A stretch of 64,000 nt of DNA, taken from NCBI RefSeq assembly GCF_003265345.1, contig NZ_QFWW01000022.1, forward strand, positions 76,136-140,135. The letters are read 5' to 3'. The position numbers were made by a program, and so were the translations under genes. The notes below the pieces were generated by a model. The model had not been told where the DNA came from. It was given only the letters and a program-made list of their open reading frames with translations, and did not search any database. The first letter of the stretch is position 1. Every line of letters begins with the position of its first letter. Below are positions 41,057 to 48,905 of this stretch, in pieces. The stretch is from Lentzea terrae (GTDB lineage: Bacteria > Actinomycetota > Actinomycetes > Mycobacteriales > Pseudonocardiaceae).

Positions 41057-41614
41057 ATGAAGGTAGCTGTTCTGGGTGCCGGCCACGTCGGCCCGGTCAT
41101 CGCGCGGCTCGCCCTGGCGGCGGGCTACCCGGTGGCCATCGCGGGTTCCGGCGACCCGGCGCGGATCGAGATGATCACGTCGTTCCTCGCGCCGGGTGCG
41201 GTGCCGCGGTCTGCCGCCGACGCCGTGGCGGACGCCGATCTGGTCGTGCTGGCGATCCCGTGGCACCGGTTCGCGACGGTCGACCCGGCGCTGTTCGCGG
41301 GCAAGGTCGTCGTCGACGCCATGAACCACTGGCCGCCCGCCGCCGAGCCGCTGGGCACGAGCGAGGAAGTCGCGCGGCGGCTGGTCGGCGCGCAGGTCGT
41401 CAAAACCCTCAACCACATCGCCTACCAGGACATGGAACCGCCGTCGGGCCGCGCCGTCGGGCTGGCCGGTGACTCCCCCGCGGCGTTGGACGTCGTGGCG
41501 GAGTTCTTGTCCCGCATCGGTTTCGAGCCGGTGCGCGTGGGTTCGCTGGCCGACGGACGGCTGCTGGAACCCGGCAGCCCGGTGTTCGGGACGTTCACGA
41601 AGGAGCTGTCATGA
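41057..41614 (+). CDS. NADPH-dependent F420 reductase-like protein
   Basis: 185 residues. Rossmann N-terminus KVAVLGAGHVGPVIARLALAAGYPV, then ADLVVLAIPWHRFATV, VVDAMNHWPP and VVKTLNHIAYQDM, matching the F420H2:NADP+ oxidoreductase-like family, which transfers hydride between F420 and NADP. Its stop overlaps the start of the LLM-class oxidoreductase (ATGA), so the two form a coupled pair: this one could supply or recycle F420H2 for the next (inference). Confidence 0.83.
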   Translation: MKVAVLGAGHVGPVIARLALAAGYPVAIAGSGDPARIEMITSFLAPGAVPRSAADAVADADLVVLAIPWHRFATVDPALFAGKVVVDAMNHWPPAAEPLGTSEEVARRLVGAQVVKTLNHIAYQDMEPPSGRAVGLAGDSPAALDVVAEFLSRIGFEPVRVGSLADGRLLEPGSPVFGTFTKELS

Positions 41615-42630
41615 CCACGTTCGGACTCGACACGTTCGGCGACGTCACCCACGACGCCGACGGCACACCGCTCTCCCACGCCCAGACCATCCGCAACGTC
41701 GTCGAGCAGGGCGTGCTCGCCGACCAGGTGGGCCTGGACTTCTTCGGCATCGGCGAGCACCACACGCCCGACATGCCGCTGTCCGCCGCCGACGTGGTGC
41801 TGGCCGCGATCGCCGCCCGCACGTCGTTCATCCACCTGGGTTCGGCCGTGACCGTGCTCAGCTCGGACGACCCGGTGCGCGTGTTCCAGCGCTTCTCCAC
41901 GTTGAACGCGGTGTCGGGCGGCCGGGCGGAGGTCATCCTGGGCCGCGGGTCCAGTGTGGACTCGTTCCCGCTGTTCGGTTACGACCTCGCCGACTACGAG
42001 GACCTGTTCGAGGAGAAGACGCATCTCTTCGCGGAGCTGCTGAAGGGCGGCCCGGTCACCTGGCAGGGCAAGACCCGCGCGGCGCTGCACGAGCAGGACG
42101 TCGTGCCGTTCACCGAGCCGTTCCCGACGTGGATCGGCGTGGGCGGCAGCCCGCAGTCCGTGGTGCGCGCGGCCTCGTACGGGTTCTCGCTGATGCTGGC
42201 GATCATCGGCGGCCACCCCGGCCGCTTCGCGCCGTTCTCCGAGCTCTACCGGCACGCGCTGGAGAAGTTCGGCCGTGCGCCGCTGCCGATCGGGATCCAC
42301 TCCCCCGGTCACGTGGCGCCCACGGACGCGCAGGCGCGGGAGGAGTTCTGGCCGCACTACCTGGACGTGATCTCGCGGTTGGGGCGGACGCGCGGGTTCT
42401 CGACGCCCACCCCGGAGTCCTACGCGCACGAGGTGGGGCCGCACGGCGCGTTGTTCGTGGGGTCGCCGGACACCGTGGCTTCGAAGATGGCGCGGACGAT
42501 GAAGACGTTGGGCGCCAGCCGGTTCGACCTCAAGTACGGGATCGGCGGGTTGTCGCACGGCTCGTTGATGCGGACGATCGAGCTCTACGGAACCGAGGTG
42601 GTGCCTCGGGTCCGCGAGCTGCTCAGCTGA
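41611..42630 (+). CDS. LLM-class flavin/F420-dependent oxidoreductase
   Basis: 339 residues of the luciferase-like TIM-barrel family: GLDFFGIGEHHTPDMPLSAADVVLAAIAARTSFIHLGSAVTVLSSDDPVRVFQRFSTLNAVSGGRAEVILGRGS, and later PTWIGVGGSPQSVVRAASYGFSLMLAIIGG. Members use FMN or F420; the upstream F420 reductase-like gene favours F420 (inference). ATG 41611 overlaps the preceding stop. The last bases overlap a degraded ORF on the other strand. Confidence 0.88.
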   Translation: MTTFGLDTFGDVTHDADGTPLSHAQTIRNVVEQGVLADQVGLDFFGIGEHHTPDMPLSAADVVLAAIAARTSFIHLGSAVTVLSSDDPVRVFQRFSTLNAVSGGRAEVILGRGSSVDSFPLFGYDLADYEDLFEEKTHLFAELLKGGPVTWQGKTRAALHEQDVVPFTEPFPTWIGVGGSPQSVVRAASYGFSLMLAIIGGHPGRFAPFSELYRHALEKFGRAPLPIGIHSPGHVAPTDAQAREEFWPHYLDVISRLGRTRGFSTPTPESYAHEVGPHGALFVGSPDTVASKMARTMKTLGASRFDLKYGIGGLSHGSLMRTIELYGTEVVPRVRELLS

Positions 42631-42873
42631 TCAACCGCTCCATCTCCGCTCGACTGATCGGCAGGTACCGGCTGTAGGACGCCTTGGCTGGTCCGGGCCT
42701 GTCCGTTCCCAGCCGAGGGCAGGCCCGGAGAACTTCTCCTCGATCCCCTCCTTGCCCCGGTTCACCAGCTGGGCGCGGAAGAGGTCGAGGTCTGGCGATC
42801 GTCCGAAGCTCGCCGAGGCCCACGGCGGGACCGTCGGTGTGATCAGCGCGACAGGCCGGGGAACCACGTTCAC
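42623..42873 (-). pseudogene. Degraded small gene with a frameshift
   Basis: From GTG 42873 one frame reads NVVPRPVALITPTVPPWASASFGRSPDLDLFRAQLVNRGKEGIEEKFSGPALGWERTGPDQP with strong G/C third positions. Near 42681-42695 the coding signal moves to another frame, KASYSRYLPISRAEMERLIS, ending at 42623. An AGGAGG further upstream is followed by ATC instead of a start codon. No family is recognised. I read it as a decayed small gene, though the frame bias alone supports this. Confidence 0.35.
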
Positions 42874-42930
42874 CGTGCGGTTGCCGGAACTCCCGTGATA
42901 CCTCCTGCGTTAGTCCGCTGGGAGGAACCG

Positions 42931-43725
42931 GTGATTATTCCGATGCCGTCGAGCGCGCCCCGTCGCACGGGTGCGTTCGCGTTGACCGAGGACGTCGCGG
43001 TCCGGGTGACCGGACAGGCGCGCACGGCGGCGGCGTTGCTGCGCGAGCACATCTTCCGGCAGACCGGCTACCTGCTCGCCGAGTCGGCGGACGGCATGCT
43101 GATGGTGTCGCACGACCCGGCCATGCGCGGGCTCGGCCCGGAAGGCTATGCGCTGCTGGTCAGCAACACGGCGGTGATGCTGCGCGCCAGCACCCAGGCC
43201 GGTCTGCGGCACGGCGTGCAGTCGTTCCGGCAGCTGATGACCGCGGACAACGCGGTGCGCGCGGCCGACCTGCGGGACTCCCCCGCGTTCTCCTGGCGTG
43301 GCGTGACGAGCGCGCTGCTGCCGCCCGCCGAGATGCGCAAGGCCATCGACAAGATGGCCGCCTACAAGCTCAACGTCATGCACGTCTTCCCCGAGGGCGA
43401 CCCGGACGCGCTGCGTGACCTCGTCGAGTACGGTCGCGACAACGGCATCACGGTCGTGCCGGAGATCAGCCCGGCGACGCTCGACCTGCTGGAGCTGTTC
43501 CCGAGCCGGTGGGTGCACATCGGCAGCGCCAAGCTGACCGCCAAGCTCGCCGGGGTGCTGGAGCGGCACGGCCGGCTGCCGGTGCGGTGGCACGACGGCA
43601 GTTCGGCGGCGGACGTGCTGGGCCCGCACGGCCAGCTGACCGAGGGCGACCCCGGCCTGCGTGCCGTCGCGACGGCGGGCTGGGTCGGCGGCCGGTTCAC
43701 CACGCCCGCGGTCGTGCGGGCCTGA
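42931..43725 (+). CDS. GH20 (beta-hexosaminidase)-like protein without catalytic residues
   Basis: 264 residues. Residues 1-110 match the GH20 N-terminal domain (Glycohydro_20b-type: LREHIFRQTGYLL...GYALLVSNTAVMLRASTQAGLRHGVQSFRQLM). Then FSWRGVTSALLPPAEMRKAIDKMAAYKLNVMHVF aligns with the start of the GH20 barrel, but the LDxARHF segment is lost. The HIGGDE motif is WVHIGSA at 194-200, so the catalytic Asp-Glu pair is replaced by Ser-Ala. The barrel is also truncated (family barrels exceed 300 residues). It is likely a sugar-binding or relic protein. GTG 42931 has GGAGGA 5 bases upstream. Confidence 0.7.
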   Translation: MIIPMPSSAPRRTGAFALTEDVAVRVTGQARTAAALLREHIFRQTGYLLAESADGMLMVSHDPAMRGLGPEGYALLVSNTAVMLRASTQAGLRHGVQSFRQLMTADNAVRAADLRDSPAFSWRGVTSALLPPAEMRKAIDKMAAYKLNVMHVFPEGDPDALRDLVEYGRDNGITVVPEISPATLDLLELFPSRWVHIGSAKLTAKLAGVLERHGRLPVRWHDGSSAADVLGPHGQLTEGDPGLRAVATAGWVGGRFTTPAVVRA

Positions 43726-43839
43726 GGGTTTTCACACCTCTCGCGCTGTCCCAGGTCATGCGGTGCGCGTGTTTAACATGTTTATCGGTTGAATTCCCGG
43801 GACTCCGCTCGTGCACAGGTTCGCAATTGGCCGCAGGTG

Positions 43840-43855
43840 CGCACTGAGCAGTGCG
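43840..43855. promoter_or_regulatory. Short dyad in the intergenic region before the response regulator
   Basis: CGCACT-GAGC-AGTGCG, with perfect 6-base arms, lies about 100 bases before GTG 43953. The 43726-43952 interval is AT-richer than its surroundings (for example TTTAACATGTTTATC near 43772) and has no gene I can support. Confidence 0.25.
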
Positions 43856-43952
43856 TATCACGTATGTGAATTCTGCCGTTCCCTGTCCATTGACTGTTTC
43901 ACCACCTCGATGACCTGGTCGGATGCCGTGGCAGCGTGCCATTCTTCGGTGC

Positions 43953-44606
43953 GTGCGGCTACTGCTCGTGGAGGACGACAGAGAGCTGGTGGAGTTGCTC
44001 TCCACCGTGCTGCGGGGTGAGGGACATGTCGTGGATGTCGCTTTCGACGGGCACCGCGGATTGCATCTCGCGCTCACTCGGCCATACGACGTAGTGGTAA
44101 TAGACCGCGGACTGCCGGTGCTCGACGGACTCGACCTGCTGGCGCGGCTGCGCTCCCGTGCGGTGCGCACGCAGGCGTTGGTGCTGACGGCGATGGGGTC
44201 CGTGCGCGACCGGATCGACGGCCTCGACGCCGGTGCGGACGACTACCTGGCGAAACCGTTCGACCTGGGCGAGCTGCGCGCCCGGCTGCGAGCGCTGGGC
44301 CGGCGCGCGGCCGAGTTGACCGCGGCGCTGCGGATCGGGGCCGGTCGCCTGGAGCTGGAGCAACACCGGGTCGTGCTGCCCGACGGTGAACGGGTGCCGC
44401 TGACGGCTCGCGAGTTCGCGCTGCTGCGGGTGCTCGCGACCCATCCGGAGACGGTGCACACGCGGTCCTCGCTGCGGCGGACGGTGTTCCACGACGCGCC
44501 GTCGCCGTCCATTGTGGACACGTACGTGCATTACCTGCGGTCGAAGGTCGGGCGTTCCGTGGTGCACACGGTGCAGGGGGTCGGCTACCGGTTGGGGGCC
44601 TTGTGA
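43953..44606 (+). CDS. OmpR-family response regulator
   Basis: 217 residues. Receiver domain: VRLLLVEDDRELVELL, phosphorylation Asp in DVVVIDRGLPVLDGLDLL, Thr in LVLTAMGS, Lys in DDYLAKPFDLGELRARL. C-terminal winged helix: VPLTAREFALLRVLATHPETVHTRSSLRRTVFHDAPSPSIVDTYVHYLRSKVG. GTG 43953 is taken because VRLLLVEDD is the domain start; ATG 43923 is an alternative. Its last bases overlap the GTG of the partner histidine kinase, so the pair is coupled. Confidence 0.93.
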   Translation: MRLLLVEDDRELVELLSTVLRGEGHVVDVAFDGHRGLHLALTRPYDVVVIDRGLPVLDGLDLLARLRSRAVRTQALVLTAMGSVRDRIDGLDAGADDYLAKPFDLGELRARLRALGRRAAELTAALRIGAGRLELEQHRVVLPDGERVPLTAREFALLRVLATHPETVHTRSSLRRTVFHDAPSPSIVDTYVHYLRSKVGRSVVHTVQGVGYRLGAL

Positions 44607-45850
44607 GAGCTTCGTGGGGTGACGTGGAACGCGCGGTGGTCCGGCGGGCGCGGCTGCGGGTGAGCGTGCTGGTGGGCCTGGCGATCACCGTGATGGTGAC
44701 GTTCGTCGGCGCGATCGCGTACGTCGTCATGGTGCACGCGCAGGAAACGCAGGTGACGCGCGAGCTGCAGTACAACGCCCGGTTCGGCGTGCCGGGCATC
44801 GCGCCCAAGTGCGCGTGGGTGTTCGTGCTGGAGGACGGCGTGGTCGATCTCGGCCCGCTGGAGGTACCCGGTGGTTTCCCACTGCGGCCTGACCTGGACG
44901 CGGTCTCCTCGTCCGGTGCTCCGATCTCCCGCGATGTCACCGCCAACGGCACCGAGTACATGGTGCTCACCGCGCGCGGTGCCAACGACACGGTCGTGCA
45001 GTCGGTGTTCGACATGCGATACCTGCTGGCCGACCGGCGGCATCTGTTGCAGGCCCTGGGAGTCGCGTTGGTGGCCGGGTTGCTCGTGGCGGCGCTGATC
45101 GGGCTGATGGTCGGCCGTCGGACGGTCGGGCCGCTGGCGGAGGCGCTGGCGCGGCAACGCCGGTTCGTCACCGATGCGAGCCACGAGCTGCGCACGCCGA
45201 TCGCGCGGGCCCATCTGCGGGCGCAGTTGCTGTCGGCCGCCGCGGATCTGCCCGACAGCCGCCGCGACGACCTCGACGCGCTGACCCGGTCCATTCGCGG
45301 GCTGGCGGACGTGGTGGACGACTTGCTGCTGTCGGCGCAGCTGAGCCGGGAGCCGGGTGGGCAGCCGGTGGATGTTCTGGCGGTGACGACGTCGGCGGTG
45401 GCTGGTGAGAGCGAGCGGGCCGCGGAACGGCGGATCGCGCTGGATCTCGAGTCCGCCGGCGGGCCGCTGGTGGTCGCCGGGGTGGAGACGGCGTTGCGGC
45501 GGGCGGTGGACGAGCTGCTGGCCAACGCGGTGCGGCACACGCCGGAGGGTGGGCGGATCTCGGTTCGGGTCGGGTCGGTGGCCGGGCACGTCGAGGTGGT
45601 GGTGGCGGACACCGGGGACGGGTTCGAGGCGGTGGAGGCGTCGCGGTTGTTCGACCGGTTCCGGCACGGGGACGGGGAGAAGCGGTTCGGGCTGGGGCTC
45701 GCGTTGGTGCGGGAGATCGTGACCGGGCACGGTGGGACGGTGGAGGCCGTCGGGCATCCGGGGCGGGGTGCGCGGTTCACGTTGCGGCTGCCGGTCGCGG
45801 GGCAGGCTGCGCAGCCGTTGCGGGAGAGGATCACGTCGGCTTGTTCGTGA
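44603..45850 (+). CDS. Sensor histidine kinase
   Basis: 415 residues: TM1 (about 20-43), an extracytoplasmic sensor of about 100 residues (ETQVTRELQYNARFGVPGIAPKCAWVFVLEDGVVDLGPLEV), TM2 (about 149-169), a short linker, HisKA with phospho-acceptor His in DASHELRTPIARAHL, and a HATPase with N box DELLANAVRHTPEG, G1 VADTGDGFEA and G2 FGLGLALVREIV. GTG 44603 overlaps the response regulator stop. The last 20 bases overlap the convergent ammonia-lyase gene. Signal unknown. Confidence 0.92.
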   Translation: MRASWGDVERAVVRRARLRVSVLVGLAITVMVTFVGAIAYVVMVHAQETQVTRELQYNARFGVPGIAPKCAWVFVLEDGVVDLGPLEVPGGFPLRPDLDAVSSSGAPISRDVTANGTEYMVLTARGANDTVVQSVFDMRYLLADRRHLLQALGVALVAGLLVAALIGLMVGRRTVGPLAEALARQRRFVTDASHELRTPIARAHLRAQLLSAAADLPDSRRDDLDALTRSIRGLADVVDDLLLSAQLSREPGGQPVDVLAVTTSAVAGESERAAERRIALDLESAGGPLVVAGVETALRRAVDELLANAVRHTPEGGRISVRVGSVAGHVEVVVADTGDGFEAVEASRLFDRFRHGDGEKRFGLGLALVREIVTGHGGTVEAVGHPGRGARFTLRLPVAGQAAQPLRERITSACS

Positions 45851-47300
45851 CGACGTCCGCCGCCAGCCGGACCTCGGTTTCGAGCGGCCGGTCCGGGTCC
45901 ACCGGCTCGATGACCTCCGCGAGCGCGTCCACCAATGCCGCGCACCGAGGCGCCGTCGGCCTCCTCCCGCCCACGTGCACTGCCTGCCGCAGCCCCAACG
46001 CGAGCGAACCGACCAGCAGTCGCAACAACTCGGCGAGGCCGTAGGCGCGCAGGGCGGCTTGCGTCCCGAACGGCACGACGTCTTGGTTGCGCAGGTTGGT
46101 GGACAGGCTCTGCGTGCTGGCGGGCAGCACGTTGCGGCGGATTTCGGCGACGAACGCGGTGGTCGCCAGCTGCACGCCCTGCAGGCCGTGCTGCTGACCG
46201 GGTCCGGCGGCGAGCATCGGTGGCAGGCCGGTGTTGCGGGACGGGTCCACCAGCAGGTCCAGCTGCCGTTCGGCGAGGTTGCCGAGCGACGCGGTGACCG
46301 TGGCGAGCATGTCGGCGGCGAACGCGGCGGGCTGGCCGAAGAAGTTGCCGCCGTGCGCCACCAGGTCGTCGTCGGGGAAGAACAGCGGGTTGTCGCTGAC
46401 GCCGGCCAGGTCCGCGGCGATCACGCCGTCCACGTAGCGCAACGCGTCCTCGGCCGCGCCCAGCAACTGGGGTGAGCAGCGGATGCTGTACGGCTCCTGC
46501 AAAGCGCGTTCGCCGCTGGGCCCGGTGCCTGCCAGCAACTCACGCATCCGCGCGGCAACGGAGGTGGTGCCGGCGTGGCCGAACGCCGTGATCAGCCGGG
46601 GGTCGAGGAAGCCGGGGTCGGCGCCGAGGATGTCCACGAGCAGACAGGTCAGGTCGGCGATGGCGCGGTGCGAGGCGCGTACTGACGAGAGGGCGAGGGC
46701 TGCGGCGGCGGTGGTGAGCGATGTGCCGTTGACGAGGGCGAGCGCGTCGCGGCCATCCAGGTCGAGCGGCGTCAACCCGGCCTGAAGCAAAGCGTCGGTA
46801 GCGGGCATCCGGACGCCGTCGAGGTAGGCGTTTCCGCGGCCGCGCAGGGCTTGTGCCGCGGCGGCGAGTGGGATCAGGTCTCCGCTCGCCCCAACGGATC
46901 CGTAGCGCGGGACGGCCGGGACGAAGGTGGTCGCGAACATCGCCGCGAGTCCCTCCACGACGTGCGCGGAGACGCCGGAGAGGCCCTGCGCGAGCGACCA
47001 CGTTCGCACGAGCAGGGCGGCTCGGGTGATGTCCAGGGGCAGGTCGGGGCCTTGGCCCGCGCCGAGGTGTGCGAGGGTGTTGTCGCACTGGTCAGCCTCG
47101 GTGGACCGGCCCGCGAAGCCCACCAGTGCACCGAATCCGGTCTTGGCGCCGTACACCGGGCGTTCGTCGTCGGCGAGCACCTTGCGCAGGTACTCGCGGC
47201 CTCGCTGCACCCGGTCCAGCACAGCGGGTGGGACCAGCACGGGCAACGGCGAAGCGGCCTGCAGCAGGTGCGCGGTGGTCAAGGGTGAACCGAGATCCAT
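45831..47300 (-). CDS. Aromatic amino acid ammonia-lyase (HAL/PAL/TAL family), TAL-like
   Basis: 489 residues. The MIO cofactor triad ASG is at 138-140 (YGSVGASGDLIPLA), the catalytic Tyr in VYGAKTGFGAL at 50, with further signature GVSDNPLFFPDD, GGNFFGQP and the C-terminal STQSLSTNLRNQDVVPFG. The selectivity pair aligns as His78-Leu79 (NTLAHLGAGQGP), as in bacterial Tyr ammonia-lyases, whereas HAL has Ser-His and PAL Phe-Leu; so tyrosine to p-coumarate is the best guess. ATG 47300 has minus-strand TACCGT (47308-47313) ending 7 bases upstream and shares an operator-like dyad with the divergent flavoprotein gene. Confidence 0.85.
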   Translation of the reverse strand: MDLGSPLTTAHLLQAASPLPVLVPPAVLDRVQRGREYLRKVLADDERPVYGAKTGFGALVGFAGRSTEADQCDNTLAHLGAGQGPDLPLDITRAALLVRTWSLAQGLSGVSAHVVEGLAAMFATTFVPAVPRYGSVGASGDLIPLAAAAQALRGRGNAYLDGVRMPATDALLQAGLTPLDLDGRDALALVNGTSLTTAAAALALSSVRASHRAIADLTCLLVDILGADPGFLDPRLITAFGHAGTTSVAARMRELLAGTGPSGERALQEPYSIRCSPQLLGAAEDALRYVDGVIAADLAGVSDNPLFFPDDDLVAHGGNFFGQPAAFAADMLATVTASLGNLAERQLDLLVDPSRNTGLPPMLAAGPGQQHGLQGVQLATTAFVAEIRRNVLPASTQSLSTNLRNQDVVPFGTQAALRAYGLAELLRLLVGSLALGLRQAVHVGGRRPTAPRCAALVDALAEVIEPVDPDRPLETEVRLAADVVTNKPT

Positions 47301-47307
47301 CGCACGG

Positions 47308-47355
47308 ACGGTAGGCAGCTGATCTCAGAGAACTCTGAGATCGCGTGGGTAGCTT
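47308..47355. promoter_or_regulatory. Symmetric divergent promoters with a 22-bp perfect dyad
   Basis: Arms GATCTCAGAG (47321-47330) and CTCTGAGATC (47333-47342) flank AA. The -10 of the ammonia-lyase (TACCGT on the minus strand, 47308-47313) and the -10 of the flavoprotein gene (TAGCTT, 47350-47355) each lie exactly 7 bases from the dyad. One bound dimer would cover both -35 regions. The regulator is not encoded nearby. Confidence 0.7.
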
Positions 47356-47363
47356 CCCCGTGC

Positions 47364-48905
47364 ATGGCGCACGACTACCTGATCATCGGCGCGGGACCGG
47401 CCGGTTTGCAGCTCGCCGCACTGCTGGACCGGGACGGTCGTGACTACGCCGTCCTCGAACGCGGCAGCGGGGCCGGCACGTTCTTCACCCGCTTCCCTCG
47501 GCACCGCAAGCTCATCTCCATCAACAAGGTCCACACCGGGTACACCGACCCGGAGCAGCGCATGCGGATGGACTGGAACTCGCTGCTGACCGACGACCCG
47601 GACCTGCTGTTCACCCGCTACAGCCCGAAGTACTTCCCGGACGCCGACGACATCGTCCGGTACCTCCACGACTTCGCGGCCGGCCTCAAGGTGCACTACG
47701 ACATCGATGTCACCAGGATCGAACGCGACGACAACGGGTTCGTCGTCACCGACCACAGTGGACAGACGTGGCACGCGCGAAACCTGGTGCTGGCCACCGG
47801 TGTCTCGCAGCTCCACGTGCCGGACATCCCCGGCATCGAGCACGTCGAGCGCTACGACACCTTCACCACCGATCCCCAGGAGTTCACCGACCAGCGGGTG
47901 CTCGTGATCGGCAAGGGCAACTCGGGCTTCGAGACCGCCGACGCACTGGTGGAGCACGCGGCCGTCATCCACGTCGCCGGACCGCACTCGGTGAAGCTGG
48001 CGTGGCAGACGCACTTCGTCGGGCATCTGCGCGCGGTCAACAACAACTTCCTCGACACCTACCAGCTCAAGTCCGAGAACGCGGTCATCGACGGCACGAT
48101 CGAACGCATCGAACAACTGGAGAACGGGTTCCGGATCCAGTTCCGCTACGCGCGCACGGTCGAGAAGCTGCGCGAACTGGAGTACGACCGGATCATCGCG
48201 TGCACCGGGTTCCGGTTCGACGCCTCGATCTTCGCCGACGGCTGCCGCCCCGCTCTGGTGATCAAGGACCGCTTCCCCGAGCTGACCTCGGCGTTCGAGT
48301 CGGTGAACGTGCCCGGCCTGTACTTCGCGGGCACGATCACGCAGTCCCGCGACTTCAAGAAGTCGACCAGCGGGTTCATCCACGGCTTCCGCTACGGCGC
48401 CCGCGCGCTGCACCGCGTCCTGACCGCCCGCAACCACGACGTCCCGTGGCCGCACACACCGCTGGAGCTCTCCCCCGAGGCCATCAGCGACGCGTTGATC
48501 GCACGCGTGAACACGTCTTCCTGTCTGTGGCAGCAGTTCGCGGTCATCGGTGACGTCGTGACGGTCGACGGCGGCGAGGCGCGCTACGAGGAGGAGGTGC
48601 CGGTCGCGTACGTCGCGGACGGCGGCCTCGGTCCCGGCGAGCACCGGTTCGTCGCGACGCTGGAGTACGGCCCGGACCACGACACCGTGGATCCCTTCGA
48701 CATCACCATTCCCCGAGTCGCCGAGAACGACGCGACCAACGCGGCGCAGGCGAGCTACCTGCATCCGGTGGTGCGCTACTACCGGCACGGCGTGCTCACC
48801 GCGACCCACCACCTGGCCGAGAACCTGGAGAACCACTGGGACTTCCCGGACGTGCACCAGCAGCCGCTGGTCGTGTTCGTGAAGGAATGCCTTGCCGGCG
48901 CGTGA
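47364..48905 (+). CDS. FAD-dependent oxidoreductase, FOXRED2-like (copy 1)
   Basis: 513 residues. FAD motif YLIIGAGPAGLQ (about 5-16), TFFTRFPRHRKLISINKVHTG and MRMDWNSLLTDDPDLLFTRYS, all typical of FOXRED2-like flavoproteins, then a second nucleotide motif VLVIGKGNSGFETAD (about 181) and ATG-type motif IACTGFRFD. It resembles class B flavin monooxygenases but lacks a clear FxGxxxHxxxW fingerprint. ATG 47364 has TAGCTT (47350-47355) ending 8 bases upstream. First gene of a six-gene, mostly overlapping operon (47.36-55.36 kb). Substrate unknown. Confidence 0.82.
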   Translation: MAHDYLIIGAGPAGLQLAALLDRDGRDYAVLERGSGAGTFFTRFPRHRKLISINKVHTGYTDPEQRMRMDWNSLLTDDPDLLFTRYSPKYFPDADDIVRYLHDFAAGLKVHYDIDVTRIERDDNGFVVTDHSGQTWHARNLVLATGVSQLHVPDIPGIEHVERYDTFTTDPQEFTDQRVLVIGKGNSGFETADALVEHAAVIHVAGPHSVKLAWQTHFVGHLRAVNNNFLDTYQLKSENAVIDGTIERIEQLENGFRIQFRYARTVEKLRELEYDRIIACTGFRFDASIFADGCRPALVIKDRFPELTSAFESVNVPGLYFAGTITQSRDFKKSTSGFIHGFRYGARALHRVLTARNHDVPWPHTPLELSPEAISDALIARVNTSSCLWQQFAVIGDVVTVDGGEARYEEEVPVAYVADGGLGPGEHRFVATLEYGPDHDTVDPFDITIPRVAENDATNAAQASYLHPVVRYYRHGVLTATHHLAENLENHWDFPDVHQQPLVVFVKECLAGA

